From contig OZ024830.1 in NCBI GenBank assembly GCA_964016985.1, positions 13,336,295 through 13,400,294 on the forward strand: a stretch of DNA of 64,000 nt, read 5' to 3'. The translations under genes were made by a program, and so were the position numbers. Under the pieces are notes generated by a model. The model had not been told where the DNA came from. It searched no databases and saw only the letters and a program-made list of their open reading frames with translations. The first letter of the stretch is position 1. Every line of letters starts with the position of its first letter. Positions 1 to 11,568 of this stretch are shown here, one piece after another. The DNA comes from Anodontia alba (Eukaryota; Mollusca; Bivalvia; Lucinida; Lucinidae).

Positions 1-667
1 CATATCAGAGATCAGTCTGAAAAACAATTCATCATTTATTCAGATTCTCTTTCTGTATTAAAATCCCTTAAAGATTTACACCATAGGAACCCATTAATTC
101 AGCAAATTCTTAAAAAATATTACCTTTCCGCTTCGAAAGAAGAAATTGTATTTTGTTGGCTTCCCAGCCACGTTAATATTCGTGGAAATGAAATAGCTGA
201 TTTAGAAGCCACATCTGCATTATCCTTAGTGATAACAAGTTTCAAAATTCCTCACTCCGACTTTAAATCAAACATCCGTCATTACATCAACAACAAATGT
301 CAGTTTGTTTGGGAAAAACAATCTCAAAATAAACTAAATGAAATAAAACCAAATTTTACTAGCAAATGCACATGCTCTAATCTCAGCAGAAAAGAACAAA
401 AAAAAATCACCAGATGTAGACTTGGACACACTAGAATTACTCATTCTTATATTTAAAAAAAAATGAACAAGCTCCATTCTGCATTCCTTGGAACGAACTT
501 TTTACAGTCAAACATTTTCTTATCACTTGTGCTGAATTTGATTATATTCGCACAAAGTATTTTAATGTAAAAACTATAAAGGAACTTTTTAATGATATAC
601 CAACTAAGAAAATACTCGAATTCTTAAAGAGATCGGACTTTTTAATAAAATATAATCAGTATTTTTA
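1..667 (+). pseudogene. B0 ORF2 C-terminus (RNase H and tail), broken
   Basis: The frame starts inside an RNase H domain. The motifs IYSDSLSVLKSL (third acidic position) and WLPSHVNIRGNEIAD (His and last Asp) match the DEDD pattern of LINE RNase H domains. A conserved tail follows, with KKITRCRLGHTRITHSY and then a Cys/His-poor end shared with B1 and B2. At about 455 an extra A in a poly(A) run (eight As) shifts the frame, and at about 540 there are further changes, so this copy could not give a full protein. The enzyme would degrade the RNA strand of the RNA-DNA hybrid during target-primed reverse transcription. Confidence 0.8.
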
Positions 668-772
668 ATAACTTAAAATCATTGATACTTTATCTTTTTT
701 AAAATGAACGCATCAGTCCTAGATATTTTTAATTTTTCATTAAATAAAATCATCATATAATATAAAAATTAT

Positions 773-807
773 TAGACGCTATATGCCCTTTTAGGGTCGA
801 GCGTCTA
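773..807 (+). other. Family B 3' UTR hairpin (B0 copy)
   Basis: TAGACGCT at 773-780 pairs perfectly with AGCGTCTA at 800-807. An inner stem CCCT/AGGG with a T-rich loop lies between them. The same hairpin recurs at 15351-15385 and 16446-16480. It sits just before the CATC-like tail, where LINE reverse transcriptases often recognise their RNA. Confidence 0.7.
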
Positions 808-1001
808 TAAACAAAATATCCATCCTTTCATCCATCCCACCCTACAACGTCCAAATCCTGGACAGCTGAACCACTACAATACGTAACGTGATGTACGCAT
901 TCGTTAAGAGCCTAGGAGACAATAAAATCCTGGATTTCCAACCATAAAGGCTGATTCACCACCGCCTACCTCCCTCCCCAAATCATGGACCCTACTTTAA
1001 A

Positions 1002-2602
1002 ATGGAGCAACATAAGGCTAACAAAGCGATCCACTATGATCATCCTGGGGTCGAAATAAAATATGTAACCCAGAGTAACTCACCCCCATCTGCCAAGGCT
1101 AATGTTAACAGTCAAACGGACAACCAAAGGAGCTATGCGACGCTCAATATTAACGCAAAACAGAAAGCAGAAATGTTAGGGAAATTATTCGACTTTAAGA
1201 GATACAGCATTGTTGGGGCTATGCGGATAAATGACCAAAAAGGGGTAAACCGACAAATCAGGTGAAGCTCATCTTCAGCTCGGCCACACCCCCACTGAGT
1301 TAACAGACAATACGGAGGCAGGTTTCACCTACGCTCTAGAACCGTCTCTAATGCACCTAATTAGATGCAATAACTGCCAGGTATTCGGACACTCAGCAAA
1401 AAAATGCCGGTCAAAAACCCCAAAGTGTCCACACTGTGCAGGCCCACATACGCACCAGCAATGCAAAAACCGAAAAAAAAAAACGAAACTGCGCGAACTG
1501 CGGACTGACTACGCACGGAGCAGCCTACGCGGGCTGCTCGGTGTTTAGGCAGTACAAAGTAAAAATAGAATTAGAAAACATTAGGCTGAAAGAAGAATGG
1601 GCCCGGTATGTCGACAGAGTAGAAACGGCCCGCAATCCCCGCCATGAGACACCAAAAACCAACATTCCCCCTTCCCACACCCAGACCCACCGATCCTACG
1701 CTCTAGAACCGTCTCTAATGCACCTAATTAGATGCAATAACTGCCAGGTATTCGGACACTCAGCAAAAAAATGCCGGTCAAAAACCCCAAAGTATCAACA
1801 CCGTGCAGGCCCTTATACGCACCAGCAATGCAAAAACCGAAAAAACCGAAAATGCGCGAACTGCGGACTGACTACGCACGGAGCAGCCTACGCGGGCTGC
1901 TCGGTGTTTAGGCTCTACACATTAAAGTAAAAATAGAATTAGAAAACATTAGGCTGAAAGAAGAATGGGCCCGGTATGTCGACAGAGTAGAAACGGCCCG
2001 CAATCCCCGCCATGAGACACCAAAAACCAACATTCCCCCTCCCACACCCAGACCCACCGAACCGACCATCACCTTGTCGGAAGCCCACACCATGTGCGTG
2101 AACGTCATAAAAGACGTTCTAACAACACTCACAAAAGACAATATCCTCAAAATCAAACCTGAGGATAGAAGCAAATACCTTCTTACAGGGGTCAACATGG
2201 AACAAACCCCTCCCCCTCCCCCCTCCCACACCTAGCAAGGAGGAAGAAATGGAAGCAACAGAAGCTGTACCCGCCCAACCGACCCAGGAAGAGGAACACA
2301 ATCAACCGGATCCTCAACCCGAACCCGCCCAACCACTCCAAGAACAAACAGAGCAAACCCCCATCCTCACCCCCAACCCCACCCCGTCCACCTCGTGGAA
2401 GTCAACAAGAATCCCGAGGAACGTGATCCTCAATCAGAATGCTCGAAACCGGAACAAAAGGGAGCAGCATCATAAAAAAAAGCTGCATACCTACTCCCAT
2501 CAGGGGGTGGGAACTGACCCAAACCCTCACCTCCTAAAGAATTCATCCCCCTCGCACTCCGATAACCAGCACTCCGAAGTACGGCCCAGTATGGGGTCGT
2601 AA
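1002..2602 (+). pseudogene. A ORF1, gag-like nucleic-acid-binding protein, broken
   Basis: It begins with MEQHKANKAIHYD at 1002, changes frame near 1262, and runs through three Cys/His knuckles: CNNCQVFGHSAKKC, CPHCAGPHTHQQC and CANCGLTTHGAAYAGC. This set is usual for ORF1 of I, Jockey and related LINEs, where it binds the element's RNA. The knuckle block is duplicated in tandem (1330-2059). A stop follows a proline-rich stretch at about 2233, and a Pro/Gln/Glu-rich segment continues to 2602 in another frame. Frameshifts and stops make it a pseudogene. Confidence 0.75.
1330..2059 (+). repeat. Tandem duplication (~365 bp x 2) of the A zinc-knuckle region
   Basis: Unit 1 starts at 1330 and unit 2 at 1697; both begin TACGCTCTAGAACCG and end with CCCAGACCCACCG. 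They differ at few positions, mainly short indels in A runs and changes in the second knuckle (CPHC in unit 1, YQHR in unit 2). The duplication would give six knuckles if the frame were intact. Confidence 0.85.
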
Positions 2603-2660
2603 TAACAAACATTAGAGCTATATAGAATTAATATAAAAGCGGGCCCAGAATAACCTTAAG

Positions 2661-3573
2661 TAACATAAGAGTAGTTTCATGGAACGCCCGCAGTTTGTCA
2701 TGCGCTGAAAACACACATAAACAGTCACAATTAATACACTTCTTAAACAAGTACGAAACACTGCCAGAAGTCGTCTGCATTCAAGAAACGTGGAATCACG
2801 AAGGTCAAAAATTAATAAAGCTACCAGGCTACAAATCTCCTATCTCATTTAGGCGAGAAAAAAATCAGTTAGGAGGAGGGGTAGCCATATTTATAAAATT
2901 CGGAATCGATGCAGACTAAATAAATTTCAAACACACAAACGAAAATATTGAAATAAAAATTATTAGAATATTTGGACAATCAAATTTAGACATAGTAAAT
3001 TACTATACACCTGGCAACATAGAAATAAAAGAAAAATATTATCAAGAAATAACAAACAAAATTGGACAAAACGCGATAATAATGGGAGATTTCAACGCAA
3101 GACATACACTGTGGGATTCCAACTTCCGCGGAAAAAGTAAAAACGGTGACAACCTAGTGAACTTCCTTAATAACTCCGACTACGTAGCACTAAACACGGG
3201 ACAGGGTACCAGACTAAATATCGAAAACGGCACAATGAGTGCGATAGACCTAACCCTCGCCACAACCAGCATAAGCACAAAGTGTGAATGGGAGGTTCAT
3301 GAAGACACGCTGGGGAGTGATCATTTCCCCACTGTCACTAAAATAGAGATCCAAACTGAGTACGTCAGCCAAGATCCCCCACCGCGATGGAAACTAAACA
3401 AAGCCGATTGGGAAAAATTCAGGCTCACCACAGACACCATGGACATATATTACGATGATATGTCCATGGATGAGGCAAACGCCCTATTTACTTTAGAAGT
3501 GATGGCAGGTAGCGAGGTCTCCATACCAAAAACTAAACCAACAAAAGATAATAAGATAACTCTACCCTGGTGG
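2661..3573 (+). pseudogene. A ORF2, apurinic/apyrimidinic-type endonuclease domain
   Basis: The frame starts near VVSWNARSLS and shows the order of motifs of LINE APE endonucleases: CIQETWN (catalytic Glu), GGGVAIFIK, MGDFNARHTLWDS (Asp/Asn pair) and GSDHFPTV (Asp-His pair). A stop occurs at about 2917 after GIDAD, so the domain is broken. This nuclease nicks the target DNA to prime reverse transcription. The frame is cut at 3573 by B1 and continues at 16521. Confidence 0.8.
3561..3573 (+). repeat. B1 target-site duplication, left copy
   Basis: TCTACCCTGGTGG here is repeated at 16508-16520. Removing everything between the copies rejoins the A reading frame (TLPWW followed by TEACTEA). Confidence 0.9.
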
Positions 3574-4883
3574 GTCCCGTGCTGGTTCCGGGCTTAGAAT
3601 TGGCCAGACGTACCCTCTGCGTGACGTACAAGCCGTCTAAAAGAGGCTGCCCTTGACCATCCGGGCCCTCGAAATAGGTGGCTGCCTTCCGCTTCTGTGG
3701 CAGTTGGGTAAAACCCCTAACATACAGAGCAACCGTCCGTTCAACCGGTATAATTCCTGACTATCAAATTTTATTGAAATGCATCTTAAATTGGAAAAAA
3801 ACAAATTTCGCGAGATCTATCCTTTTAAACCTTTCCTATCTCATGTTACTAACATGCTTCATTTGTTTGTGTATCATCCTGTGCCCGTGGGTCGCACATG
3901 GGACGAAGATTATAACCTCATCTGTATTTAACATATGTGTTTGTCTTGTGTTTGTGTCATTTTTCCGAACTTTACCATTCTCCACATTAAAAAGTAAGAT
4001 GCATTTAATATTGTTAGATAAAAAAACTAAACGTTTTTCAAGATATGAAAGCTACATATCATTTGAAAGCTACATATCATCTAACACAGCTTGTTTGTTT
4101 AACTCTCTTAAAAAATGAATACAAAATAAATCCATTTTTCTTTAATAAACTATGTATTTTAAATATGGATCTCCTAATGTTAAAAATAACTTTTCAATTT
4201 CCCAGACGTTTTCGGCCACCCTTGTCTGTAAGGAATAAAATCTACAGATCACTTTCCTTCTGTAGTGGATAGGGTGTAATCCCCTATTAAAACAGGAACC
4301 ATCTGTTTGCCGTGGGTGGCGTCTCGTATGCTGGGAGAGGGGAACCTGATGATTGAGGAAAGCCCAGGGATCTCCAGTTTTTCAACACATCATTTTGGCC
4401 CTTATTTCAGATAGAAGAGCGGTCTGGGTTAGATCCGGTCTGGATCAATCGGCTCAGTCGTGCCAAGCTCTAGAAGCGCACAACTTGTTCTTAGCTTCTT
4501 TCTCTCTTTCATACGTATCTTTATGGTACCAACCGGGCTTATTTTTCTCATGTTCCTCTAACTTTAAGTGAGTTTCAATGTGCGGCGGCTGAAGGGTCAG
4601 TTGGTGGGCTTGTATTGGGGCTTTGGCGGAAACCTCTGTGAGTGGAGGCTGTGCATAGGGGGATGAACTCAACTGTTCATAAATTTTTTCTATGGAAATT
4701 TAGATGAATAGGTGGGAAATCATCTAAGCATGAGGCCGAGCTGAAGACTCTGATCTTGACACCGAGTATAATAGCAATGTAGCCTTGACGTTAGAAATAG
4801 GGAATCCATTTCTGTTAAACGTCCCCTTGTAGGGCTCCATGGAGGGTGGGGCGCATAGCTATCGAATCAAACATTTCAACACC
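3574..4883 (+). promoter_or_regulatory. B1 5' UTR
   Basis: This ~1.3-kb leader is shared with B2 (8961-10289) almost base for base. No start codon of a recognisable protein lies in it. I-group LINEs usually carry an internal promoter near their first bases; I see no TATA box there. Open frames within this stretch look fortuitous. Confidence 0.6.
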
Positions 4884-6136
4884 ATGGCCTCTCGAAAACG
4901 ATTTCTGGCGTTCGACTCTTCGGAGGACGACACGCAACCGACTACCTTTACGTTCAAAGCTAATGAGAACTTCGCGAATTTTTTAGTGATTTCGAGTAAA
5001 GAGGACAAACCTATTACTTCACTGTCACCTTTCATTATAGAAAAAACAAATAGAATCAATTATAGGCACTCCAAAAAATGTAAAAAAAAAATAAAAAATG
5101 GAACTCTTTTGGTCGAAACAAACAGAAAATCTCAAACTGATAATCTCTTGAAAATTACAAAATTCTTTAACATTAATGTCACTGTCACGGAACATAAAAC
5201 ACCCAACAGTTGCAAAGGTATTATCCGTGACAGAATGCTAAAACATGAAACTGAAGAAAATATCACAGAATATCTTAACACACAAGGAGTAACAGCTTGC
5301 AAACGTTTTAAAATTAAAAAAGATGGAAACCTTATAGAAACAAATACACTTTTACTAACTTTCAACACCACAACTTTGCCGAAGTCACTAAAAACTTTTA
5401 CCGAATTATATCGGTTGAAGACTACATCCCAAATCCTCTGCGGTGTTTCAACTGTCAGAGGTTTGCACATCATGAAAACAGCTGTCCAGAAGCACCTGGA
5501 TCAATATGTGAAAAACGTGGTGACTTTGATCACCATACAAATGCTTGTAAAAAGGAAGCCAAATGTGTGAACTGTCACAAAAATCATCTATCAAAATCAA
5601 ATCAGTGTGAAATTTGGAAAAAAGAGAAAGAAATTATGAAAATTAGTTACACAAAAAAAAATCACTTACTTGGAAGCCAAAAACATTCAAGAAAATCAAC
5701 CTGAAATCACTTTTGCAAAAGTTGTTCAATCCCTAAAAACTAAACCTGAAACCAAAGAAACTTCTACCCAGTTTAACGAAAAAGATTCTGTCATCAAAGC
5801 AAATTCAAAAGTTATTACTCCTACTCTAAAACCTAAACCTAAATCCGCATCTACTCATCTACTCATCAGTCTAGACCACCAACAAAATCCCAAAACAGTT
5901 CACAAACACAGCCGACTAAAGCAAGTGGATCACAACAGAGATACAGGTCAAGGATAGCTGATACAAAAGGAAAAAACGGAAAAGAAAAAGATAAAGATAA
6001 AGAACCGAATCCATACAGTAAAGGGGCGTCGGCCGATCCGATCAAGTTGGTCAATCGGTACGATTCCCTTGAGAACATGGAGTTAGAGATTGACTCCTCC
6101 ATGTTCTCGCAGTCTCAGAGAAAACAAAAGGATTAA
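4884..6136 (+). pseudogene. B1 ORF1, RNA-binding gag-like protein, broken
   Basis: It starts MASRKRFLAFDSSEDD, the same start as B2. The first ~170 residues are a basic, RRM-like region ending near LLLTFNTTTLPKSLK. After about 5400 the frame shifts, and the three Cys/His knuckles are only seen by changing frame. A deletion near 5515 removes part of knuckle 2 relative to B2. The C-terminal sequence NRYDSLENMELE just before the stop resembles the end of other I/Jockey ORF1 proteins. The protein would coat LINE RNA; this copy is inactive. Confidence 0.8.
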
Positions 6137-6169
6137 GTTCCTTATTTTAAAATCATCTCACCATTTATC

Positions 6170-8960
6170 ATGGATAAAAAATCAATTATTCAGTGGAACT
6201 GTCGAGGACTCAAAGCAAATTATAACGAAATTTTAATTTTAACAACACTACTTTCTCCAACTGTCTTTTGTCTCCAGGAAACCTTTTTAAAAAATACAGA
6301 TAACATTAATTTTAAAAATTATAGTTTATATAATCATATCGCAACTGAAAATCAGAAAGCCTCAGGAGGTTCATCTATCCTTGTAAAATCAAATGTTCCT
6401 CATAGACAGATAGATATAAATAGTAATTTACAAGCTGTTGCTGTAAATGTCACTCTGTCTAAATCCATAACAATTTGTTCTCTATATCTTCCTCCACACT
6501 GTAAATTTTCTAAACACGATTTAGAAAATCTTATAAACCAGTTACCTCGTCCTTATTTATTATTAGGTGACTTTAATAGTCACAGCAAACTATGGGGTTG
6601 TCTGGATACAAATGACAAAGGAGAAATAATAGAAAATTTTATTGCAGAAAATGATTTATGTTTATTTAACGATAAACAACCAACTTATCTTCATTCTTCT
6701 ACAAGAAATTATTTTGCTTTAGATTTGTCTATATGCTCTCCAAATATTTACTTAGATTTTGATTGGTCAGTTCTAGATGACCTTCATGGGAGCGATCATT
6801 TTCCAATTAAAATTGAAGAAATTGAGTCGACAAATGAAGACCATCATTCCCGATGGAATTTGAATAAAGCAAACAGGGAGAATTTTATGGAGCTATGTAA
6901 TGAAAAATTAAATCCTGAAATGTTTAAAACAGCAGATGATATACAAGCTTTTACTGATACATTAATTCATGTAGCCGAAAAATGTATTCCGAAGTCCTCG
7001 ACACGTTAAAAAAGAAATAGACCTTGGTTTAATAACGATGTTAAAAATTCAATAAATAAAAGAAAATCTGCCTTAAGAAAGTTCAATAGGCAGCCAACAA
7101 AAGAAAATCTAATCCATGCCAAACAAATGCGAGCTAAAGCTCGCAAGACAATAAAAACGGCTAAAAGAACATCTTGGCAGCAATACGTCTCCAAACTTAA
7201 TTCTAGAACTCCAGCAAAGAAAATATGGGACATGATTCGAAAAATTACTGGCAAAAATAAAAATAACAAGCATGTCCATATTAAATCAAATGGAAATAAA
7301 TATATGCTCAACGACTAAAGATATTTCCAATGCACTAGGAGAGAATTTTCAGAAAAACTCTTCTAGTGCAAATTATTCCGAAACCTTTCAAAACATAAAA
7401 CAGGAACGAGAGAAAGAACATCTAAATTTTATGTCACTAAATCATGAAAAATATAATGTACCATTCACAGCTTAAGAATTATTAGATGCTCTTCATAAAT
7501 CTCATGATACAGCTGCTGGTCCTGATGACATTCATTATCAAATTCTTAAACATTTACCCGATAATGCTTTAGAAACATTATTAAATATTTTAAATGATAT
7601 TTGGATCACTGGAAAATTTCCAAAAGACTGGAGTAAAGCAACGATTATACCTATACCAAAACCAAATAAAGATCATACTGAAGCAACTTACTATAGACCT
7701 ATTGCTTTGACAAGTTGTTTATGTAAAACAATGGAGAGAATGATTAATGATAGACTGGTTTGGTTCTTGGAATCAAACCAGCTTATAACAAAATATCAAG
7801 CTGGATTCAGAAAAAATAACTATACAAACGATCATTTGATTTGTTTGGAATCTTTTACTCGTGATGCCTTTGTTAAAAAAGAACATGTCGTAGCTGTATT
7901 TTTTGACCTTGAAAAAGCTTACGATACTACTTGGAAACATGGCATCATGAAAGATTTGCATAAATTAGGCCTTAAAGGCCGATTACCACTTTTTATTCAA
8001 AATTTTTTATCAGAACGAACATTTAATGTTCGAACAGGTAATACGTTATCGGACATATTTAAACAAGAACAAGGTGTACCACAGGGAAGCATTTTATCAC
8101 CTACCTTGTTTGGCGTTAAAATTAACGATATTGTTAAATGTGTGAAAGACCTTGATTGTTCTCTTTTTGTTGACGATTTTGGAATATTTATTAGATCAAA
8201 AAATATGGAAACCATTGAATTCAAACTACAAAGATGTTTAAACGATATAGAAGATTGGGCAGAGAAAATGGTTTCAAATTTTCAAAAATAAAAACTCAAT
8301 GCGTTCATTTTTGTCAAATTCGTCATCTACATTTAGATCCTCATCTCACCATATACGGTAGTCCCATTCCAGTCGTCAGTGAAGCGAAATTCCTGGGTCT
8401 TTTGTTCGATAACAAATTATCTTTTATACCACACATCAAAGCTTTAAAAGCAAAATGTTTAAAAGCACTTGATATTCTTAAAGTTCTCTCCAGTTCCGAC
8501 TGGGGAGGAGATCGTACTGTTCTTTTAAATCTTTATAGATCTTTAATTCGATCTAAACTGGATTATGGATCCATCGTTTATGGATCCGCTAGAAAATCTT
8601 ATTTGAAATCTTTGGATACTATTCATCACCAAGGTTTACGTCTGGCTCTCGGGGCTTTTCGTACTTCCCCCATCGAAAGTTTATACGCTGAATCAAATGA
8701 ACCATCACTATATATAAGAATGGAAAAATTGTCTCTTCAATATGTTACTAAACTAGCCGCCAATCTACGTAATTCAGCCTATGATTGTGTTTTTAACCCG
8801 AAATATGAAAGATTTTACAACAACAAACCAACGGCAATTAAACCCCTTGGCCTGAGAATACAATCGTTACTTGAAGAAGCCAATATTAGTATTAAAACTG
8901 TTCAGCCCTTTTCTATTTCATCAAAAGAGCCATGGACGTTAAACCCTCCAAAGATTATTT
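6170..8960 (+). pseudogene. B1 ORF2: endonuclease and reverse transcriptase, broken
   Basis: It starts MDKKSIIQWNCRGLKANY, 34 bases after ORF1. The endonuclease motifs are CLQETF, LLLGDFNSHSKLWG and GSDHFPI. A stop after KSSTR (about 7008) and several later frameshifts break it. The RT domain (about 7480-8280) has FFDLEKAYDTTW (motif A), QGVPQGSILSP (motif B) and FVDDFGIF (motif C, FVDD in place of YADD). The thumb and linker follow to KLDYGSIVYGSARKSYL. It ends at the B2 insertion and resumes at 15423 with the RNase H region. Confidence 0.85.
8948..8960 (+). repeat. B2 target-site duplication, left copy
   Basis: CCAAAGATTATTT is repeated at 15410-15422. The B1 frame PPKII continues on the far side of B2. 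Confidence 0.9.
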
Positions 8961-10289
8961 GTCCCGTGCTGGTTCCGGGCTTAGAATAGGCCAGACGTAC
9001 CCTCTGCGTGACGTACGAGCCGTCTAAAAGAGGCCGCCCGTGACCAGCCGGGCCCTCGAAATAGGTGGCTGCCTTCCGCTTCTGTGGCAGTTGGGTAAAA
9101 TCCCTAACATAACAGAGCAACCGTCCGTTCAACCGGTATAATTCCAGACTATAAAATTAAATTTACTGAAATGCATCTTAAATTGGAAAAAAAACAAATT
9201 TCGCGAGATCTATCCTTTTAAACCTTTCCTATCTCATGTTACTAACATGCTTCATTTGTTTGTGTATCATTCTGTGCCCGTGGGTCGCACACGGGACGAA
9301 GATTATAACCTCATCTGTATTTAACATACGTGTTTGTCTTGTGTTTGTGTCACTTTTCCGAACTCTAGCATTCTCCACATTAAAAAGTAAGATGCATTTA
9401 ATATTGTTAGATAAAAAACTAAACGTTTTTCAAGGTATGAAAGCTGCATATCATTTGAAAGCTACATATCATCTAACACAGCTTGTTTGTTTGATCTCTT
9501 AAAAAATGAATCCAAAATGAACCCTTCTTTCTATAAGAAACTGTTTATTTTAAATATGGATCTACTAATTTATGTTAAAAATAACCTTTCAGTTTCCCAG
9601 ACGTTTTCGGCCTCCCTTGTCTGTAGGGAATAAAATCTACAGATCACTTTCCTTCTGTAGTGGATAGGGTGTAATCCCCTATTAAAACAGGAACCACCTG
9701 TTTGCCGTGGGTGGCGTCCCGTATGCTGGGAGAGGGGAACCTGATGATTGAGGAAAGCCCAGGGATCTCCAGCTTTTCAACACATCATTTTGGCCCTCAT
9801 TTTGGCCCTTATTTCAGATAGAAGAGCGGTCTGGGTTAGATCCGGCCTGGATCAATCGGCTCAGTCGTGCCAAGCTCTAGAAGCGCACAACTTGTTCTTA
9901 GCTTCTTTCTCTCTTTTATACGTATCTTTATGGTATAAACCGGGCTTATTTTTCTCACGTTCCTCTAACTTTAAGTGAGTTTCAATGTGCGGCGGCTGAA
10001 GGGTCAATTGGTGGGCTTGTATTGGGGCTTTGGCGGAAACCTCTGTGAGTGGAGGCTGTGGATAGGGGGATGAACTCAACTGTTCATAAATTTTTCTATG
10101 GAAATTTAGATGAATAGGTGGGAAATCATCTAAGCATGAGGCCGAGCTGAAGACTCTGATCTTGACACCGAGTATAATAGCAATGTAGCCTTGACGTTAG
10201 AAATAGGAGATCCATTTCTGTTAAACGTCCCCTTGTAGGGCTCCATGGAGGGTGGGGCGCATAGCTATCGAATCAAAAATTTCATCACC
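8961..10289 (+). promoter_or_regulatory. B2 5' UTR
   Basis: It is almost the same as the B1 leader, including the first block GTCCCGTGCTGGTTCCGGGC. A short duplication of TTTTGGCCCT near 9785-9815 is an obvious difference from B1. No protein is recognisable in it. Confidence 0.6.
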
Positions 10290-11535
10290 ATGGCCTCTCG
10301 AAAACGATTTCTGGCGTTCGACTCTTCGGAGGACGACACGCAACCGACTACCTTTACGTTCAAAGCTAATGAGAACTTCGCTAAATTTTTTAGTGATTTC
10401 GAGCAAAGACGATAAACCAATAACTTCACTGTCACCATTCATCATAGAAAAACAAATCGAATCTATTATATGCACTCCAGAAAATGTAAAAAAATTAAAA
10501 AATGGAACTCTTTTGGTCGAAACAAACAGAAAATCACAAACTGATAATCTTTTGAAACTTACAATTTTTTTTAATATTAATGTCACTGTCACGGAACATA
10601 AAACTCTCAACAGTTGCCAAGGTATAATCCGTGACAGAATGCTAAAACATGAAACTGAAGAAAATATCACAGAATATCTTAACACACAAGAAGTAACAGC
10701 TTGCAAACGTTTTAAAATTAAAAAAGAGGGAAACTTTATAGAAACAAATACACTTTTACTAACTTTCAACACCACAACTTTACCGAAATCACTAAAAATC
10801 TTTTACCGAATTATACCGGTTGAAGTCTACATTCCAAATCCTCTGCGGTGTTTCAACTGTCAGAGGTTTGGACATCATGAAAACGGCTGTCCGGAAGCAC
10901 CTGGATCAATATGTGAAAAATGTGGTATGGGTGAATTTGATCACCATACAAATGCTTGTAAAAAGGAAGCCAAGTGTGTGAACTGTCACAAAAACCATCA
11001 ATCAAAATCAAATCAGTGTGAAATTTGGAAAAAAAAAGAAAAAGAAATCATGAAAATTAAAGTTACACAAAAAATCACTTATTTGGAAGCCAAAAACATT
11101 CAAGAAAATCCACCTGAAATCACCTTTGCAAAAGTTGTTCAATCCCTAAACACTAAACCTGAAACCAAAGAAACTTCTACCCAGTTTAACGAAAAAGATT
11201 CTGTCATCAAAGCAAATTCAAAAGTTATTACTCCTACTCTAAAACCTAAACCTAAACCCACATCTACTCATCAGTCTAGACTACCAACAAAATCTCAAAA
11301 CAGTTCACAAACACAGCCGACTAAAACAAGTGGATCACAACAGAGATCCAGGTCCAGGACAGCTGACCAGAAAGGAAAAAATGGAAAAGAAAAAGATAAA
11401 GAACCGAATCCATATAGTAAAGGGGCGTCGGCCGATCCGATCAAGTTGGTCAATCGGTTCGATTCCCTTGAGAACATGGAGTTAGAGATTGACTCCTCCA
11501 TGTTCTCGCAGTCTCAGAGAAAACAAAAGGATTAA
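10290..11535 (+). pseudogene. B2 ORF1, RRM-like and zinc-knuckle protein, one frameshift
   Basis: It starts MASRKRFLAFDSSEDD. An extra base near 10382 moves it out of frame after ~30 residues; from there the protein is open to 11535. The central ~140 residues are RRM-like. Then come three knuckles: CFNCQRFGHHENGC, CEKCGMGEFDHHTNAC and CVNCHKNHQSKSNQC. A Lys/Ser/Thr-rich linker and the C-terminal NRFDSLENMELE follow. Three knuckles after an RRM-like domain are typical of I and Jockey group ORF1 proteins, which bind element RNA and help carry it to the nucleus. Confidence 0.85.
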
Positions 11536-11568
11536 GTTCCTTATTTTCAAATCATCTCTCCATTTATC

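Larger units (their letters stand above)
1..829 (+). mobile_element. B0: 3' end of an I-group non-LTR retrotransposon (family B)
   Basis: This is the 3' part of a LINE that enters from outside the window. It is nearly identical to the 3' ends of B1 (15423-16507) and B2 (14580-15409). It contains the end of an RNase H domain, a ~160-base 3' UTR with a terminal hairpin, and a tail of CATC-like repeats at about 815-829 instead of poly(A). Whether it was inserted into element A cannot be told, because its 5' end and left TSD lie outside the window. Confidence 0.85.
830..3573 (+). mobile_element. A, part 1: 5' UTR, ORF1 and endonuclease of an I-group LINE
   Basis: This is the oldest layer of the nest. 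It holds a gag-like ORF1 with zinc knuckles and the apurinic endonuclease half of ORF2. It breaks at 3573 in the middle of a reading frame (KITLPWW), which resumes exactly at 16521 (TEACTEAVRRKN). The break is filled by B1, and the 13-bp duplication lies at 3561-3573 and 16508-16520. The remaining parts are 16521-17432 and 22162-24830. Its 5' end is not certain: 830 is simply the first base after the B0 tail. Confidence 0.8.
3574..8960 (+). mobile_element. B1, part 1: full-length I-group LINE (rest at 15423-16507)
   Basis: B1 begins GTCCCGTGCTGGTTCC, the same first bases as B2, so both copies are complete at the 5' end. In order it has a ~1.3-kb 5' UTR, ORF1 with RRM-like and zinc-knuckle regions, and ORF2 with endonuclease and reverse transcriptase. 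It is interrupted by B2 after 8960 within ORF2 (the frame reads PPKII at the joint). Total length without B2 is about 6.47 kb. The RNase H domain and the RT type place it with the I/Nimb-like group. Confidence 0.9.

Noticed and set aside
1908..2301. Minus-strand frames in the A ORF1 region
   Set aside because: They are shadows of the Pro/Thr-rich gag sequence on the plus strand.
3678..4272. Leu/Phe-rich frame in the B1 5' UTR (MAAFRFCGSWVKPLT)
   Set aside because: The matching frame in B2 is different and broken; no family is recognised. It is treated as UTR.
8961..9070. HDV-like ribozyme at the B 5' end
   Set aside because: I tried to pair GTCCCG with the following CCGGGC block; the P1 and P3 helices needed for the HDV fold do not form.
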